Notes: generated by a model from the letters alone, not told the origin. 64,000 nucleotides of DNA from Didymella arachidicola (GCA_016630955.3 CM050000.1:682001-746000), one strand, 5' to 3'; counted from the stretch's first letter, positions 10,736 to 20,780 are shown. A program made the numbers and translations.

Positions 10736-11018
10736 ATCAGTAACTGATACCTCATTGATATGAGGTATCACAAACAATTCAAAAGAAACGCCTTATATTC
10801 TTGCTTGTACATGACCAAACATGGTGATAATAGCTGACAAATCGTCACCAAAACCGTCACGACACTCTCGAGCTCTGTTGGCAGCCGAATTGATTTTTTC
10901 AGAACACAAGGAGTTCTCGTCCAATCCGCAAGGCTGCGAAGCAGTGACGCCAAACCCATGGCATGTACGCTTTGGCTAGCGTTGGTTACCCGCCTCTCGT
11001 GCCTTCCTTCTTCGTGAT

Positions 11019-11306
11019 ATGTCTCACAACGCACTGTAGTTCACCACAGGCGAAACATGTTCCACTCTATATCTTTATTGCGAGCCTTCTCGCTGTAGTA
11101 CATCGCTGCATAACGTCAGCTCGGCCATCACAAACATTGGAGACCGGCTAAATGCCGTGCTCATCTGGGAACGACGCATTAAGAAGGTGGCAGACATGAT
11201 TGTTGCAGAAAGCAAGCTAAAAGTGGCTATGTACAGTGTCATCGGGGGGACAGTCGCTGGACGGCTACTTTGCAGCTTGATATTCCTATGCCTTACTTCT
11301 TACTAG
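11019..11306 (+). CDS. 67-residue protein with C-terminal membrane segment, 17-nt first exon
   Basis: Exon 1 is 11019-11035 (MSHNA plus two bases). An 84-nt intron (gtagtt...gtcag) follows, then exon 2 at 11120-11306. The phases agree. The product has an amphipathic helical middle (NIGDRLNAVLIWERRIKKV) and ends in a hydrophobic segment (VIGGTVAGRLLCSLIFLC), like a tail-anchored protein. Exon 2 reads clearly as coding, but a TAA directly upstream in the same frame requires splicing. The donor gtagtt is weak, so the first exon is the uncertain part. Confidence 0.45.
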
Positions 11307-11384
11307 ATCTCCGACACCCTGGGCTCGGACAGTTCCAGGCTGAAGAGGCGGGTCCACAGGCCGCCCTAGTTCCAATGTTGAACT

Positions 11385-12329
11385 TTACACCACTAGCGTT
11401 GGAACCGCCAGAAGGCTGACTACCCAAAGCCCCCACAAATTGTACGACTTCTTGTCAGCAGGAACATCCTTCATGGTCAAGAGCCGACCACAGACCGTTG
11501 CCCCAATGCCACAGGGCCCAAGGAAACCCCACCAAGGTAGTGCCCAGAAGAGTGGCACAACGATCGACCATGTCAGCATTGACAAGATAACCGTCCAACG
11601 CCCAGTCGTGTCGCCAAGGAGGATGGGGATCGTTGACCGCCCGCGCTTTTTGTCGCCTTCTTGATCACGGAGGTCTTGGATCTGGATGGTTGAGAATAGT
11701 ATACCGCAGATCATGCAATGCCAATGCACCGCCGACGCGGTCAGCGCGAACGGCTCGCCCGCATAGGCGACAGTCGTACCACCCAACGCAAACGCCACTG
11801 CGGCGCAAGCATTAAGGAGGTTGCGAAAAAGTAAATGGTCCGCGCCGTCTAAGACGTTGTAAAGATAACCCATCCCTAACAGCGAAATCGTATTGGAGAG
11901 TGCCCCGAGATATGCACACGACAGGAGTGCTACCAAATGAAGGGACTTCCAGAGGATTGTCGCATTTCCGGGGCTGATTCGACCCGAGGGAACAGGTCTC
12001 CAAGGCTTGTTGATTGCATCTTCGGAGACCGATGAAGGACGCCGCTGATTACCGACGCAAGCGACCAGGAGGTTCAGCCACACCCAGGAAAGGACGGTCG
12101 GTACCCGAGATACAGTGTTTAGTAGGCCATGCGGATGAGATGAGTTCGCGTTGAGTGTAGGACCGGCGGCAAAGTTGGACAGACCCGCGGACGCCAATGG
12201 CAACATGAATGACTTGTGATCGCTCACTGTGAACAACCACAGCGTATGGCAATGATACCCAAGCGTCTCCACGAGCGACGCGCATCGTTTTTGGAACTCG
12301 CGAAAAGCCTGCCACAGGTTTGAGCTCAT
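11385..12329 (-). CDS. UbiA-superfamily integral membrane enzyme (prenyltransferase or terpene cyclase)
   Basis: 314 residues from ATG 12329, with about seven or eight membrane helices. The N-terminal segment YHCHTLWLFTVSDHKS is typical of the fungal UbiA branch. The first active-site motif reads NQRRPSSVSEDAINKPWRP (residues 94-112) in place of the canonical NDxxDxxxD. The second is QDLRDQEGDKKRGRSTIP (218-235). UbiA enzymes transfer prenyl chains from diphosphates. Fungal members of this branch include Fma-TC of the fumagillin pathway, which cyclises farnesyl diphosphate instead. Which reaction this one performs cannot be told from sequence alone. No terpene synthase, PKS, NRPS or P450 is adjacent. 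Confidence 0.85.
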   Translation of the reverse strand: MSSNLWQAFREFQKRCASLVETLGYHCHTLWLFTVSDHKSFMLPLASAGLSNFAAGPTLNANSSHPHGLLNTVSRVPTVLSWVWLNLLVACVGNQRRPSSVSEDAINKPWRPVPSGRISPGNATILWKSLHLVALLSCAYLGALSNTISLLGMGYLYNVLDGADHLLFRNLLNACAAVAFALGGTTVAYAGEPFALTASAVHWHCMICGILFSTIQIQDLRDQEGDKKRGRSTIPILLGDTTGRWTVILSMLTWSIVVPLFWALPWWGFLGPCGIGATVCGRLLTMKDVPADKKSYNLWGLWVVSLLAVPTLVV

Positions 12330-12916
12330 GCGGCTGCTGGTTGGAATCTCCAGGGGAGACACATATACTCACCGACATGTTGACTTCGTTATTCCCAAGC
12401 AAAAGCTGCCAGATCTGGTAGCTAAGAGTACAGACATCACTGTCATTCCTCTGGCCGCTCTTTATAGTCGCACTGCGCTTCTTAGCCTCATGAGATTCAG
12501 GCGTCTAGGCCCACACCGAGCGGGTTTTGACGAACCAATCGAATTTCACCAGTGATCGTCTCTGTTTCAAATGGAGACTCCACCGATAGCAAGGCTGATC
12601 TCGCACCGCTAGTTCCAATACTCCAATATTCTCTTTCGGCTTTATCCGATGTTGTACAATCAACATCCCTGATAAAACCTCGAATCATGATCCAAGCACG
12701 TACGAGACTCAGCTGGAAGGATCATGAAGCTCCCGACGACCTTCTAAGGTTATCCCTCATGTCTGCTTCTGACTGAAAACACCCAGTAAGTACGAACTAT
12801 CAAGTCACACCACTGTCCTGATTGAACGCTCATTAACCCTCGCACAGAACCCGATTCTGACATTGCCATACCGAGCGAATGCTAACGTCTGTTGAGCTCT
12901 ACCATTATGAAAAGCT
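12330..12916. other. intergenic, no gene seen
   Basis: Lies between two minus-strand genes. A good donor (gtgagt, minus strand near 12370) sits just upstream of the UbiA gene, but no upstream exon joins in phase, so the UbiA gene is called as single-exon. Confidence 0.4.
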
Positions 12917-14155
12917 CTACTTGCGCGGCTCGCAGATAACGATATACGGTGCAGCCGCTGCGCCAAGGAACAGCCTGCCAGTCTTGACATCGTGAACTAC
13001 CGTCGTTGCTCCATTGATGACCTTGGATTCTTTATCCTCTAGCACCTTCTTCACCTCGTACTCCAGTCTTCCATCACTACCCTCACTCCTGACTTTGCTA
13101 ATCCTGAAAACGGTTGCAGGCGAGATTTCCTCATAGGGATTAGCCAAGCCTTTGTATGTCTGCCTCGCATCGGGGAACCCAGGCACCCAAAGGTCACCCT
13201 TTGCATCCGGTGTGATGTTATCCATCGGCATGCCAACGCGGATCGTGTGCAGCTGCGTCAACGTCTGATTCGGCTGCAGCGCGAACACCTTCACCGTTCC
13301 GTCTGCGGAGCTAGGTACGTAGAACAAGCCATCATCACCCTTGGCAAGGCCGTTGGGAAACTTGAGGTTTTTCCTGATGTCGACTCCGGCGGGAGCGGAC
13401 GCTGTGTGGCACTTTCCGGTGAGAGAACAGTACGCTACTGTGCCACCGCCGATGATGGACTCGAGTTCCGTCTTCCAGCCGACTTTGACGCCGTGGTCGT
13501 TGGTCACAAGGAAAGCGCCTCCGCCAATTGCAGCAGGGCGGTTGGGTGTCCAGACCGCAGGCGAGTGGATGGTACGGAGGTGCTTCATCTCGTCATTTCC
13601 ACGCTTGAACTCAAAAACTTCCAGGGTAGCATTCGCACCCATTTCCTTCGCATCGAAAAAGGTCCCGTAGTAAGGCGCCACATTGGCGAAGTAGAAGTGG
13701 ATGGTAGAATCGTCGATGACTTCACCTGTGAAGCCCACGGTGTCAAGTGTTGCATCGCCTCGTGCACCGTAAGAGCCTCTAGGCACAATAGTGCGGTGCG
13801 AAAAGAAGCCATTGGTGCCAAAGGAATCGATGTCCAACGCGATGAATTCCGCTCCTGTTGGTCTCCGGCCAGATACATCGAGCTGCCCAATCGCAGGACT
13901 CCAGGCTAACCTGCTTTTTGTCCCGGCGCACGCTGCGTACATGACTCTTTCTTGTTCATCGAGCCACAGGTCTTCGCAGGCTTCCAACTGCGGGTGCTCG
14001 ATGCGCTGACATGTGTAGGAAAACTCATCGATAGATTGGATCACTCGTCCGATGCCGACAGTGACGGTAAGCAGGTCCTTGATAAGAAACTGATAGATGC
14101 CAGCGGCCCAGGCGACCACGGCGCTGTAGTAGATCAGAGTGCCCACCGATGGCAT
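12917..14155 (-). CDS. serum paraoxonase/arylesterase-like six-bladed propeller
   Basis: 412 residues from ATG 14155, no intron. An N-terminal membrane anchor (LIYYSAVVAWAAGIYQFLI) is followed by a calcium-dependent beta-propeller of the paraoxonase/SMP-30 type. Visible landmarks are CEDLWLDEQERVMYAACAG (first metal-ligand loop), KFPNGLAKGDDGLFYV, MDNITPDAKGDLWVPG and the late INGATTVVHDVKTGRLFLG. These match the order of calcium-binding motifs in paraoxonases. The family hydrolyses lactones and aryl esters. The retained hydrophobic N-terminus is also seen in animal paraoxonases. It lies 590 bp from the UbiA gene on the same strand; a shared pathway is possible but not shown. Confidence 0.85.
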   Translation of the reverse strand: MPSVGTLIYYSAVVAWAAGIYQFLIKDLLTVTVGIGRVIQSIDEFSYTCQRIEHPQLEACEDLWLDEQERVMYAACAGTKSRLAWSPAIGQLDVSGRRPTGAEFIALDIDSFGTNGFFSHRTIVPRGSYGARGDATLDTVGFTGEVIDDSTIHFYFANVAPYYGTFFDAKEMGANATLEVFEFKRGNDEMKHLRTIHSPAVWTPNRPAAIGGGAFLVTNDHGVKVGWKTELESIIGGGTVAYCSLTGKCHTASAPAGVDIRKNLKFPNGLAKGDDGLFYVPSSADGTVKVFALQPNQTLTQLHTIRVGMPMDNITPDAKGDLWVPGFPDARQTYKGLANPYEEISPATVFRISKVRSEGSDGRLEYEVKKVLEDKESKVINGATTVVHDVKTGRLFLGAAAAPYIVICEPRK

Positions 14156-14567
14156 TTTGAAAAACAGAGGACAATTTGGAAGGTTGAGTGTTTGAGCAAT
14201 CCTTCAGAAGATCTTTGTTGATGTCAAAAGGTAGACTATGCCGGAGATAGGTAGACTAAGCTTGGTATGGAGCTTGGCCCCGCCTTCAGGCCAGCGTCAG
14301 CGCTCTACGCGAGCACGTGCATGCAGGGGTATCTTGATGGTAGGATGGGCACCCATGCAGCCTAGTTTTGACATGTCTCTGTAGCATGCACAGACTTTGA
14401 GGAAATGTGGGTGAGCGAGTGACCGAGGTGTAAGAAAGTCTGGACCCTGTGATGTCACTGCCGTCACCCCCGCATTACAATTGGCTTACCATCCATGTGG
14501 CCCAACATGTACTCCCTGCAACAGTTTCCCCATTCAGAACATCGACCCCATCAACAATCATCTCAAA
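14156..14567. other. divergent promoter region
   Basis: Separates the minus-strand paraoxonase-like gene from the plus-strand HAD gene. A frame open from 14481 precedes the HAD start but its first codon is not ATG. Nothing else seen. Confidence 0.4.
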
Positions 14568-15293
14568 ATGACACTGTCAGCATCATTCGATGTGATCGGA
14601 ACCTGCTTCGAGTTCGAAGCGCCGATACAAGCGATCCACGACCGCCTGGGCTCTAAGCTCTCAACAGCCAAGAGCGACCCAAAAACACTGTTCTTCGCCT
14701 GGTTCTACGCCGCCCAGCGAGACTTCACATACATCTCTCTCGCTGGATCGTACAAGCCGATCGCCGAAGTCCTCAAGCTGACGTTCAAGCGCGCCTGTCT
14801 GATTGTCGATCTGCCAGCAGACGCCGTCAGCGACGATGACGTTGCTGTCATCATGAAGGCGTTCAAGAGTATGGGTCCTCGCGAGGGGTTGAAGGAGTGC
14901 TTTGACGGTCTGAGAGAGGCAGGCTGGGACGTCTACGGTGTGACGAATGGGGGCGTGGAGACGTCACTTGCATACTATCACAACGCCAATATTGAGCTTG
15001 ACGAGGTTCATTTGCTGTCATGCGACGACCTCAAGATTGCGAAACCCGATGTCAGGGTCTATGAGCGTGCGCAGGATCATTTGACGAAGCAGGGCTTGGG
15101 TGACCAGGGCGATGGCAAGAGGTGGTTTGTCGCCGCGCACGCATGGGATCTGATTGCTGCGAGAGCTGCTGGTTTCAAGACGGCGTACCTAGACTTTGAA
15201 GAGCACGACCCAGTCACAGAGGTTTTTGGAGAGTTCGATGTCTATGCGGGAAGCATGAGGGAGTTGCTGCAGAAGCTGAAAGACGCCCGGTAA
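14568..15293 (+). CDS. HAD-superfamily hydrolase, haloacid dehalogenase type II-like
   Basis: 241 residues from ATG 14568 (tcaaaATGa). Motif I is FDVIGTCF with nucleophile Asp8. Motif II is the Thr of GVTNGG. Motif III Lys is in LKIAKPDVRVYERA, and the C-terminal AHAWDLIAARAAGFKTAYLD holds the acidic motif IV region. The fold and length match type II haloacid dehalogenase-like proteins. Most fungal members have unknown substrates, and true dehalogenase activity is not implied. No membrane segment, so probably cytosolic. Confidence 0.85.
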   Translation: MTLSASFDVIGTCFEFEAPIQAIHDRLGSKLSTAKSDPKTLFFAWFYAAQRDFTYISLAGSYKPIAEVLKLTFKRACLIVDLPADAVSDDDVAVIMKAFKSMGPREGLKECFDGLREAGWDVYGVTNGGVETSLAYYHNANIELDEVHLLSCDDLKIAKPDVRVYERAQDHLTKQGLGDQGDGKRWFVAAHAWDLIAARAAGFKTAYLDFEEHDPVTEVFGEFDVYAGSMRELLQKLKDAR

Positions 15294-16750
15294 CACCGTA
15301 TCGACGTAGAGCGACAAAAGGTTGCTCAACGAATTGAGATTCCTCTTGCCAACTACTAAACGCCAATCTGGCCTGTTCATCTCGTGCGATCCTGACTTTC
15401 ATGATGAGGTACGGTCCCTGTTGCACGCATCCTTTATATTGATGTTGCCAACGTGTGGGTGTCGTCGTCACTACATTCATCGGCTGTCGGCAAGCCACAC
15501 AATTACCCCCTCACGCTTGGAACCGATTTGAGTGCCAAAGAGATAAGTAATCATGACCATGAGCACGAAGCTCGTCCGAAATCCGACGAGTCACATACTA
15601 TTGCAGGCTCCCAGCGTGCATGCAACTTTCAACGCACGTGCTTGAACACGTGCTACACCTGCAATGGACTTATCTCAGCCTCAGGTCAATCATCAATATC
15701 AGCGAAGATAGTGGCTAGATCCACCGGAACACGTTGTGTATCGGCCGATGCATGTTCCACGGTATGTGCTCAAGAATCGCAAACCGAAGCCCTTGATTAC
15801 CTATCGCAGCAGGTCTCAGTGTGTCGCAGATGAAGCGTAAAGTTACTACGCAAACATTCATACAGTCAATGCTAGGTAAATTCCTGAGTTCAAGGTCTTC
15901 AAAGACGGTGAGCATATCGCCGGATGAGTAACGACACAGTGGCAGCAGACACCGATTAGTACGTTCATCAGACGAGCACCTAACACCAGCCCGTACCTTC
16001 TTTCAGGGCCGGCTTGGCCAAGGAAAATGCGTTCAAAATGCCTCTCAGGTGAATGCTTAGATATGACTCCATCCGCAAGCCTCCACAAACCGTCAACACA
16101 GCACACATCACCGATCCCACTACATGCTAGCCCGCGAACAAACACTGACCCAACCCTGCACACCCATCCACTCCGCCCACCAGTCCCGATCCTAATCACC
16201 TCTCCCTCGATCTCCTCTCTTTATCCCATGGCGTCTCATCATCCGCACTTTCTCCCTTTCACACACCAGCCCGCACCACTGCTCCTCCTTAGGTACCCCT
16301 CGCAACGATCCTATCATCCCAGCATCTCACACCAGGGTAGCGCGATGAGCCTTACAGTCAACCCACGACACGGCCGTTAATCGGCAGCAGCTGCTGCTCC
16401 ATCAATGCGGGCGCGTGTGTGCTTCGCGGGTTGGTGTTGTGGACTCGCTAATCGTGGGTTATGCAGCGAAGTCAAGACGTTGCTGGTTTACCTGTCGTTG
16501 TCTGCGCTAGTTGAGTATCAATTGCAAGGGAAGGAATCAAGGGGCTAGGAAGACAGACGTGCTTGCAGACAGCATAGTCAATAGAGATTCACTAACCTGA
16601 AGCTAGACTTACCTGCAACGCATTCAAAACCATGTATCTAAACTAACCAGTTGCTCGTTCGGCCTGCCGTTGTCGGCTAGCCTCCCACCGTTTGCTCTTG
16701 CCTGTTTGCTCACCTTCACCTGACCATCCCACCGTCTCACAGCAAGCAGC
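15294..16750. other. 1.46-kb intergenic stretch, no gene seen
   Basis: Several ORFs of 90-126 codons exist on both strands. They lack ATG starts in context, domains or splice support. A C-rich, G-poor segment at about 16.06-16.34 kb is unexplained. Confidence 0.4.
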
Positions 16751-18929
16751 ATGGCCAAGTGGCCCGTTCAATTCACGCGTGGCCCCGGCAACCGTGGTAG
16801 TCATGTCGAGGAGAAAAGTACAGTTTTTCGTCTGCCACTGTGCGACATCTTGACAAGAGCAGAGCGTGGTTTTGGGAGCTACACTAAGTCGACGATAGAG
16901 GGTTTGAGATTGAGACAGCAGGCGCCGTCTCCTGAGTTGGGAGGGTTGGGTGTGTGTGAGAAGTTGGAGGAGGTTCGACGGGAGGGGGTATGCGTTTATG
17001 GAGAGCTTCACTCGAGAACGCCCCGCACGTCCTCTCGTCACGCATCGCTACCCTTGAAATTCGAAAAGCCCAAGAAGCGTCGACGAGATACATCTCACAA
17101 CCACAAAGAGACTCTTTTGGTCGCCTGCCAACCTACTCCTCGCCAATCATCGCCTTCCCGGAAGCTCAAGAAGCATAAGAAGCACAAGAAACTTAGCAAC
17201 ACCAGCAGATCTGACACGCCTCGCGAATCCAAGAAGCTCAAGAAGCAGAAGAAGCGTCGATCAACATCATATCATGATCATGGGGATCCTCCACTGGAAT
17301 CATCACGGCCTGCTCCTCGCCAGCCACTACCTTTCCCAGAACTCAAAAAGTCCAAGAAGCGTCGCCGCAAAGCTGCCCAAGATAACAAGATGGCCGTTGC
17401 CAGCTCCGCCTCTCGGCGCTCCAAGACCACGCCTCTGACGGCGAAGGAGAAGAAAAGAGACAAGACCAAGCAGTCAAAGCCCCTCGGTCCTGGCACTCGG
17501 CCTAGAGCACACCAGCCAATGCCCATCACAATTGACAGCGATGATGAGAGCGATTCCGTAGAGCTGCTGGAAACAGCCGCGAGCGCAGCCATCTGGTATG
17601 AAGCAGTCCTCGAACTGATCGAACTCAAAGCTGACTCTGCTAGTGCTTATAGTATGCCGAAATCTCCTAGCAATCCAGCTACAGTCCGGTCTGACAGGTC
17701 TACCAGCAAGGTCAACCTATCTCACGCCCCTTTCCCAGGATCCTTCCCCTTCTCCTCCACGGGAAAACAATACGACCGAGCTCAGACAGCGAGGCTGTTT
17801 GCAAAACCGCCACGCCCCGCTCGCACCCACGATCCTACAATGTACGAAGAGAGGTTTTTTTCTGCTTCTGTGTGAGTGGTGACTTGAATTTACACAAAAC
17901 ACGCGCTAATTGTCTTCAGAGAACCTTCTACCCCTACCAAAGCGCGAAATGGATTCAGCTTCCTGGCTGGACAGAGACCTCGGCGAGCACCGGCCGAGAT
18001 CACACGCGGTCATCCCGAGCGTGCCTGTACCCTCCCAAAGCCAAACACATCCAAAAAAACGCCTACGGCCAAACCTAGTCGGTGTACCGCCGTCACCATC
18101 ACGTTCATATGCGGATGACGGCATCGAGCTCACCCTAGTCGACATCGCAGACTTCAACCAGCGGCAGAAGACCGCGGATCTCATGGTCGTGGCGCCGGGA
18201 TTACCAGTGGCGGACCTCTATCACCTCTTGATGGAGATACAAGGACGTTTTGAAGAGGCCAATCAAGACATAATCCGCCAGAGTCAGAGACCCTCCGTCA
18301 CACTGCCAACACAGAGACCATCTCCAGCGCGAGCTGCAGCTCTACCAATCACCATACCCGATGACGTCTAGGAGCAGAACGAAGATGGTCCCTACATTAA
18401 GTTTGACTTTGACGATCCAAGTTTTATCTATGACAACGATGCTCTAGTAGAGTCCTTTATGGAGGGCAGATCTAGAAGGAACAGCCAAGTGCGAACGAAG
18501 AAAAGCGCGAAGAAGTCAACCACCAAATCTGTGAAGGGTAGCCTGCATGCGGGAAGACCTTCTGGTCCAGCTTCTCAAAGAAGTCAGAGTTCATCATACA
18601 CTGCCTCTGCCTCGCCTGGCACGCCCACTAAGCCAGTTTTCGAGGTACCAGCAACGCCAATCCGCACAACCAAACCCCGCAAGGGCCGTATCGTGAAGAG
18701 CAAAAAGGGCAAAGGTGCCGGAGACATCAACCGCAGCGTGCGAGAGACCGGCTATGACCGCCATTTTGTTATTCCTGACGAAGAGATGCTCCTCGACGAC
18801 TCTGACACGTACTCGGAAAGCGAAGAAGCCGACGTTGACATGACAGACGACGGGACAGACCTGACGATAAACATGCAGCCAGAGTACTCGTACAATTCTG
18901 ACATCCTCTTGAACCCGATGTCTAAGTAG
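16751..18929 (+). CDS. Lys/Arg-rich nuclear-type protein with tandem repeats, carrying an in-frame TAG
   Basis: Exon 1 is 16751-17871 (ATG in gcagcATGg), then a 48-nt intron (gtgagt...ttcag). The first exon carries basic repeats of about 40 residues: KKRRRDTSHNHKE...PTPRQSSPSRKLKKHKK and KKRRSTSYHDHGD...PAPRQPLPFPELKKSKK. After these comes an acidic patch (ITIDSDDESDSVELLE). Downstream, one frame runs from 17910 to 18929, broken only by TAG at 18369-18371. It includes a probable helical domain (IELTLVDIADFNQRQKTADL; MVVAPGLPVADLYHLLMEIQ) and an acidic C-terminus. The canonical acceptor instead enters another frame (EPSTPTKARNG..., open to 18118), so the junction is unresolved. Use of gtgtga with cagag would reach the long frame. 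A chromatin or nucleolar role is a guess from composition. It may be partly decayed. Confidence 0.5.
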
Positions 18930-19325
18930 CGGGTGGGCGACTGGTGCCTGGTGCATTTTTAGGAGCAGTGAGTCACGGCGCTGCACTCCCCGATTTGGAC
19001 GTAGAGCTGTTCTTCTAGAGTGCGTTCAGTCTGATAGTTTGTCGTAGTTTGCTGCTCGCTCTGCACTGCCTTAGCTTGTTAGTCTCTCCAGCTTCCTTTA
19101 GAGATAGTCATAATTTCTCTTACCTGTCAATCTATGTCGCTCTCACCGCTCAGTGCTCTCACGTCTCTTACCTGCCACTGGCCGTGCTCCAGGCCACTCC
19201 TCTCCTCTGAGCCTCGACCGGCCTCAAACACCATCCTCCTTCGCTGCTATCCAGATCCAAGGCCAGACGTTAAGCCATCCTGCAGCTTCTCCAATACCTC
19301 TACTACAACCTATGCACACAACAAT
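18930..19325. other. intergenic, C-rich leader region
   Basis: No gene seen. The plus strand is pyrimidine-rich from about 19.13 kb (ctctcacgtctcttacctgc), leading into the decayed gene. Confidence 0.35.
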
Positions 19326-20004
19326 GCCCGGCGAACGCTCAACGTCCTCCCGCCGCGAACCAGACAAGCACCGCTCCGAACCCGCTACTCCAGAAGCTTT
19401 CTAAGCAGCTGTCGCAAAACTAGACTGTATAAACACTACAGGAAGCTCTACAGACACAATCCCTACTAGCAGCTACATAAGCCTCTCTTAAAACACCCTA
19501 CAAGACCCACGTACGTTACCCAACACCTGACCTCCCACCTTTACTTATCCACACAGCACCGCTCCCCTCTAGCGCCCTAGCGTCTCTAGAGCAGAAAGCG
19601 CAAGAAACAGCGCGCATTGCAGACGCATCGCCTCCCCTCCGCACCCACCGCGCCCAGCCCCCAGCGCAGCCACGCTAGCCTCGGAACCACCAAGCTCAGA
19701 CGCGGGTACCAGAACTCCATATACAGAAGAAGCAGGGCAGAAATAGCAGGAAGTAGGGTATACGACGAACATTGGAGCGCTGGGAGATGCACAGGTAGGT
19801 GGTGGGAGGGTGGGAAACGCAGATCAACGCAGGACACCCGCGTCGTCACCCCCTGCGATGGAAGACGAGGCGTTTGGCACTGTCTTGTCGCTGCGGGATC
19901 GGCCTGACGCAGACCCCGCCCGTGGCATGCAAGTGTTGCGTACGTTGGAGGAGATGATACCGCGCTGCTTTCGCGAGGGGTGTAGATGTCACGCGCATGT
20001 GTAG
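19326..20004 (+). pseudogene. decayed multi-exon gene, unknown function
   Basis: A start at 19326 (MPGERSTSSRREPDKHRSEP...) runs into TAA where a CAA codon would keep the frame (PEAF*AAVAKLDCINTTG). A second TAA follows (YISLS*NTLQ). A textbook 46-nt intron then occurs (gtacgt...cacag, 19512-19557). The next exon reads SSALASLEQKAQETARIADA, shifts by one base near 19665 into SAATLASEPPSSDAGTRTP, and meets TAG (AGQK*QEVG). It then continues openly to MEDEAFGTVLSLRDRPDADP and a natural stop at 20004. Preserved splice sites and protein-like composition between stops point to a recently lost gene. CAA-to-TAA changes are what RIP mutation makes, although base composition is not AT-shifted. Function not recognised. 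Confidence 0.45.
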
Positions 20005-20149
20005 CGTTTTAAAGCAGTTTAGGGCGCGGACGGGGAGGCGCTGTGCAGGAGCTGGGGAGCAGGGTAGGGTGAGAGGGGAATTTTTACACAGAACAGTCTG
20101 CAGGATAGGTGCTGGGCTCCTAAGGAGGAGCGTAAAAAGAGGCGTCTAG

Positions 20150-20430
20150 CAAGGTTTTGGGTAGGGAGGAGGGTTCAGGGGGTGGTAAAGAGAAGGAATA
20201 AATTTTTTTTAAATGCGTGGTTTGCTGGTTTAGTTGGGGGTGTTGTGTGAGGTGTTTGGTGTGGAGGGTTGATGCGTGGGAGGTTGGGTACTGGTTAGAT
20301 GGTAGGATGGGGGTGATAAGGTGAGAGGGTTGGATAGGGAGAGGGGATGGAGGGGAGGAGTAGATGGGATGGATAGAGAGAGATTGATGGGTTTTGGGTG
20401 ATTTGATGATGGTTTAGAGGAGGTTGCAAT
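20150..20430. other. strand-asymmetric G/T-rich, C-depleted tract
   Basis: For nearly 280 bases the plus strand is dominated by G and T with very few C (ggttgggtactggttagatg and similar). No ORF or tandem unit explains it. It sits upstream of the BTB gene and downstream of the decayed gene. Confidence 0.6.
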
Positions 20431-20780
20431 TCGATAGGTGAGTTGTGTATTCTGCTCGACTACTGCTTTGCGATTGATGGTGTAGAGTGACAGTGTCGAG
20501 TGTCGAGTCTAGTCGAGGAGGATGCAGCCAATCATGTTGCATGCAGTACCACCCGCCAGACGTCATCCCCAGCCGTTCCCAGCTGGGCAGCTTCCAGGTT
20601 CTTGGCTGCCAGCCGCCCACTCAGCGCAGCGGTTCGCGCCGTGTTGGTGGTGGTGGTGGTGCATGTCAGGCGGGTGACAGCTCCGTCCCTTGCATGTCTC
20701 TGCGCTTCTCTGCACCTCGTCGCTGTCCTGCTTTTGCCTCCCTCCGCCCATGAGCGCCTTTTGTGTCATCACCGCGCCGC

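Noticed and set aside
13247..13909. 220-codon plus-strand ORF inside the paraoxonase-like gene
   Set aside because: Antisense shadow of a gene with clear family motifs.
11385..15293. Full secondary-metabolite gene cluster around the UbiA gene
   Set aside because: No PKS, NRPS, P450, transporter or pathway regulator in reach; only the weaker module idea is kept as a finding.
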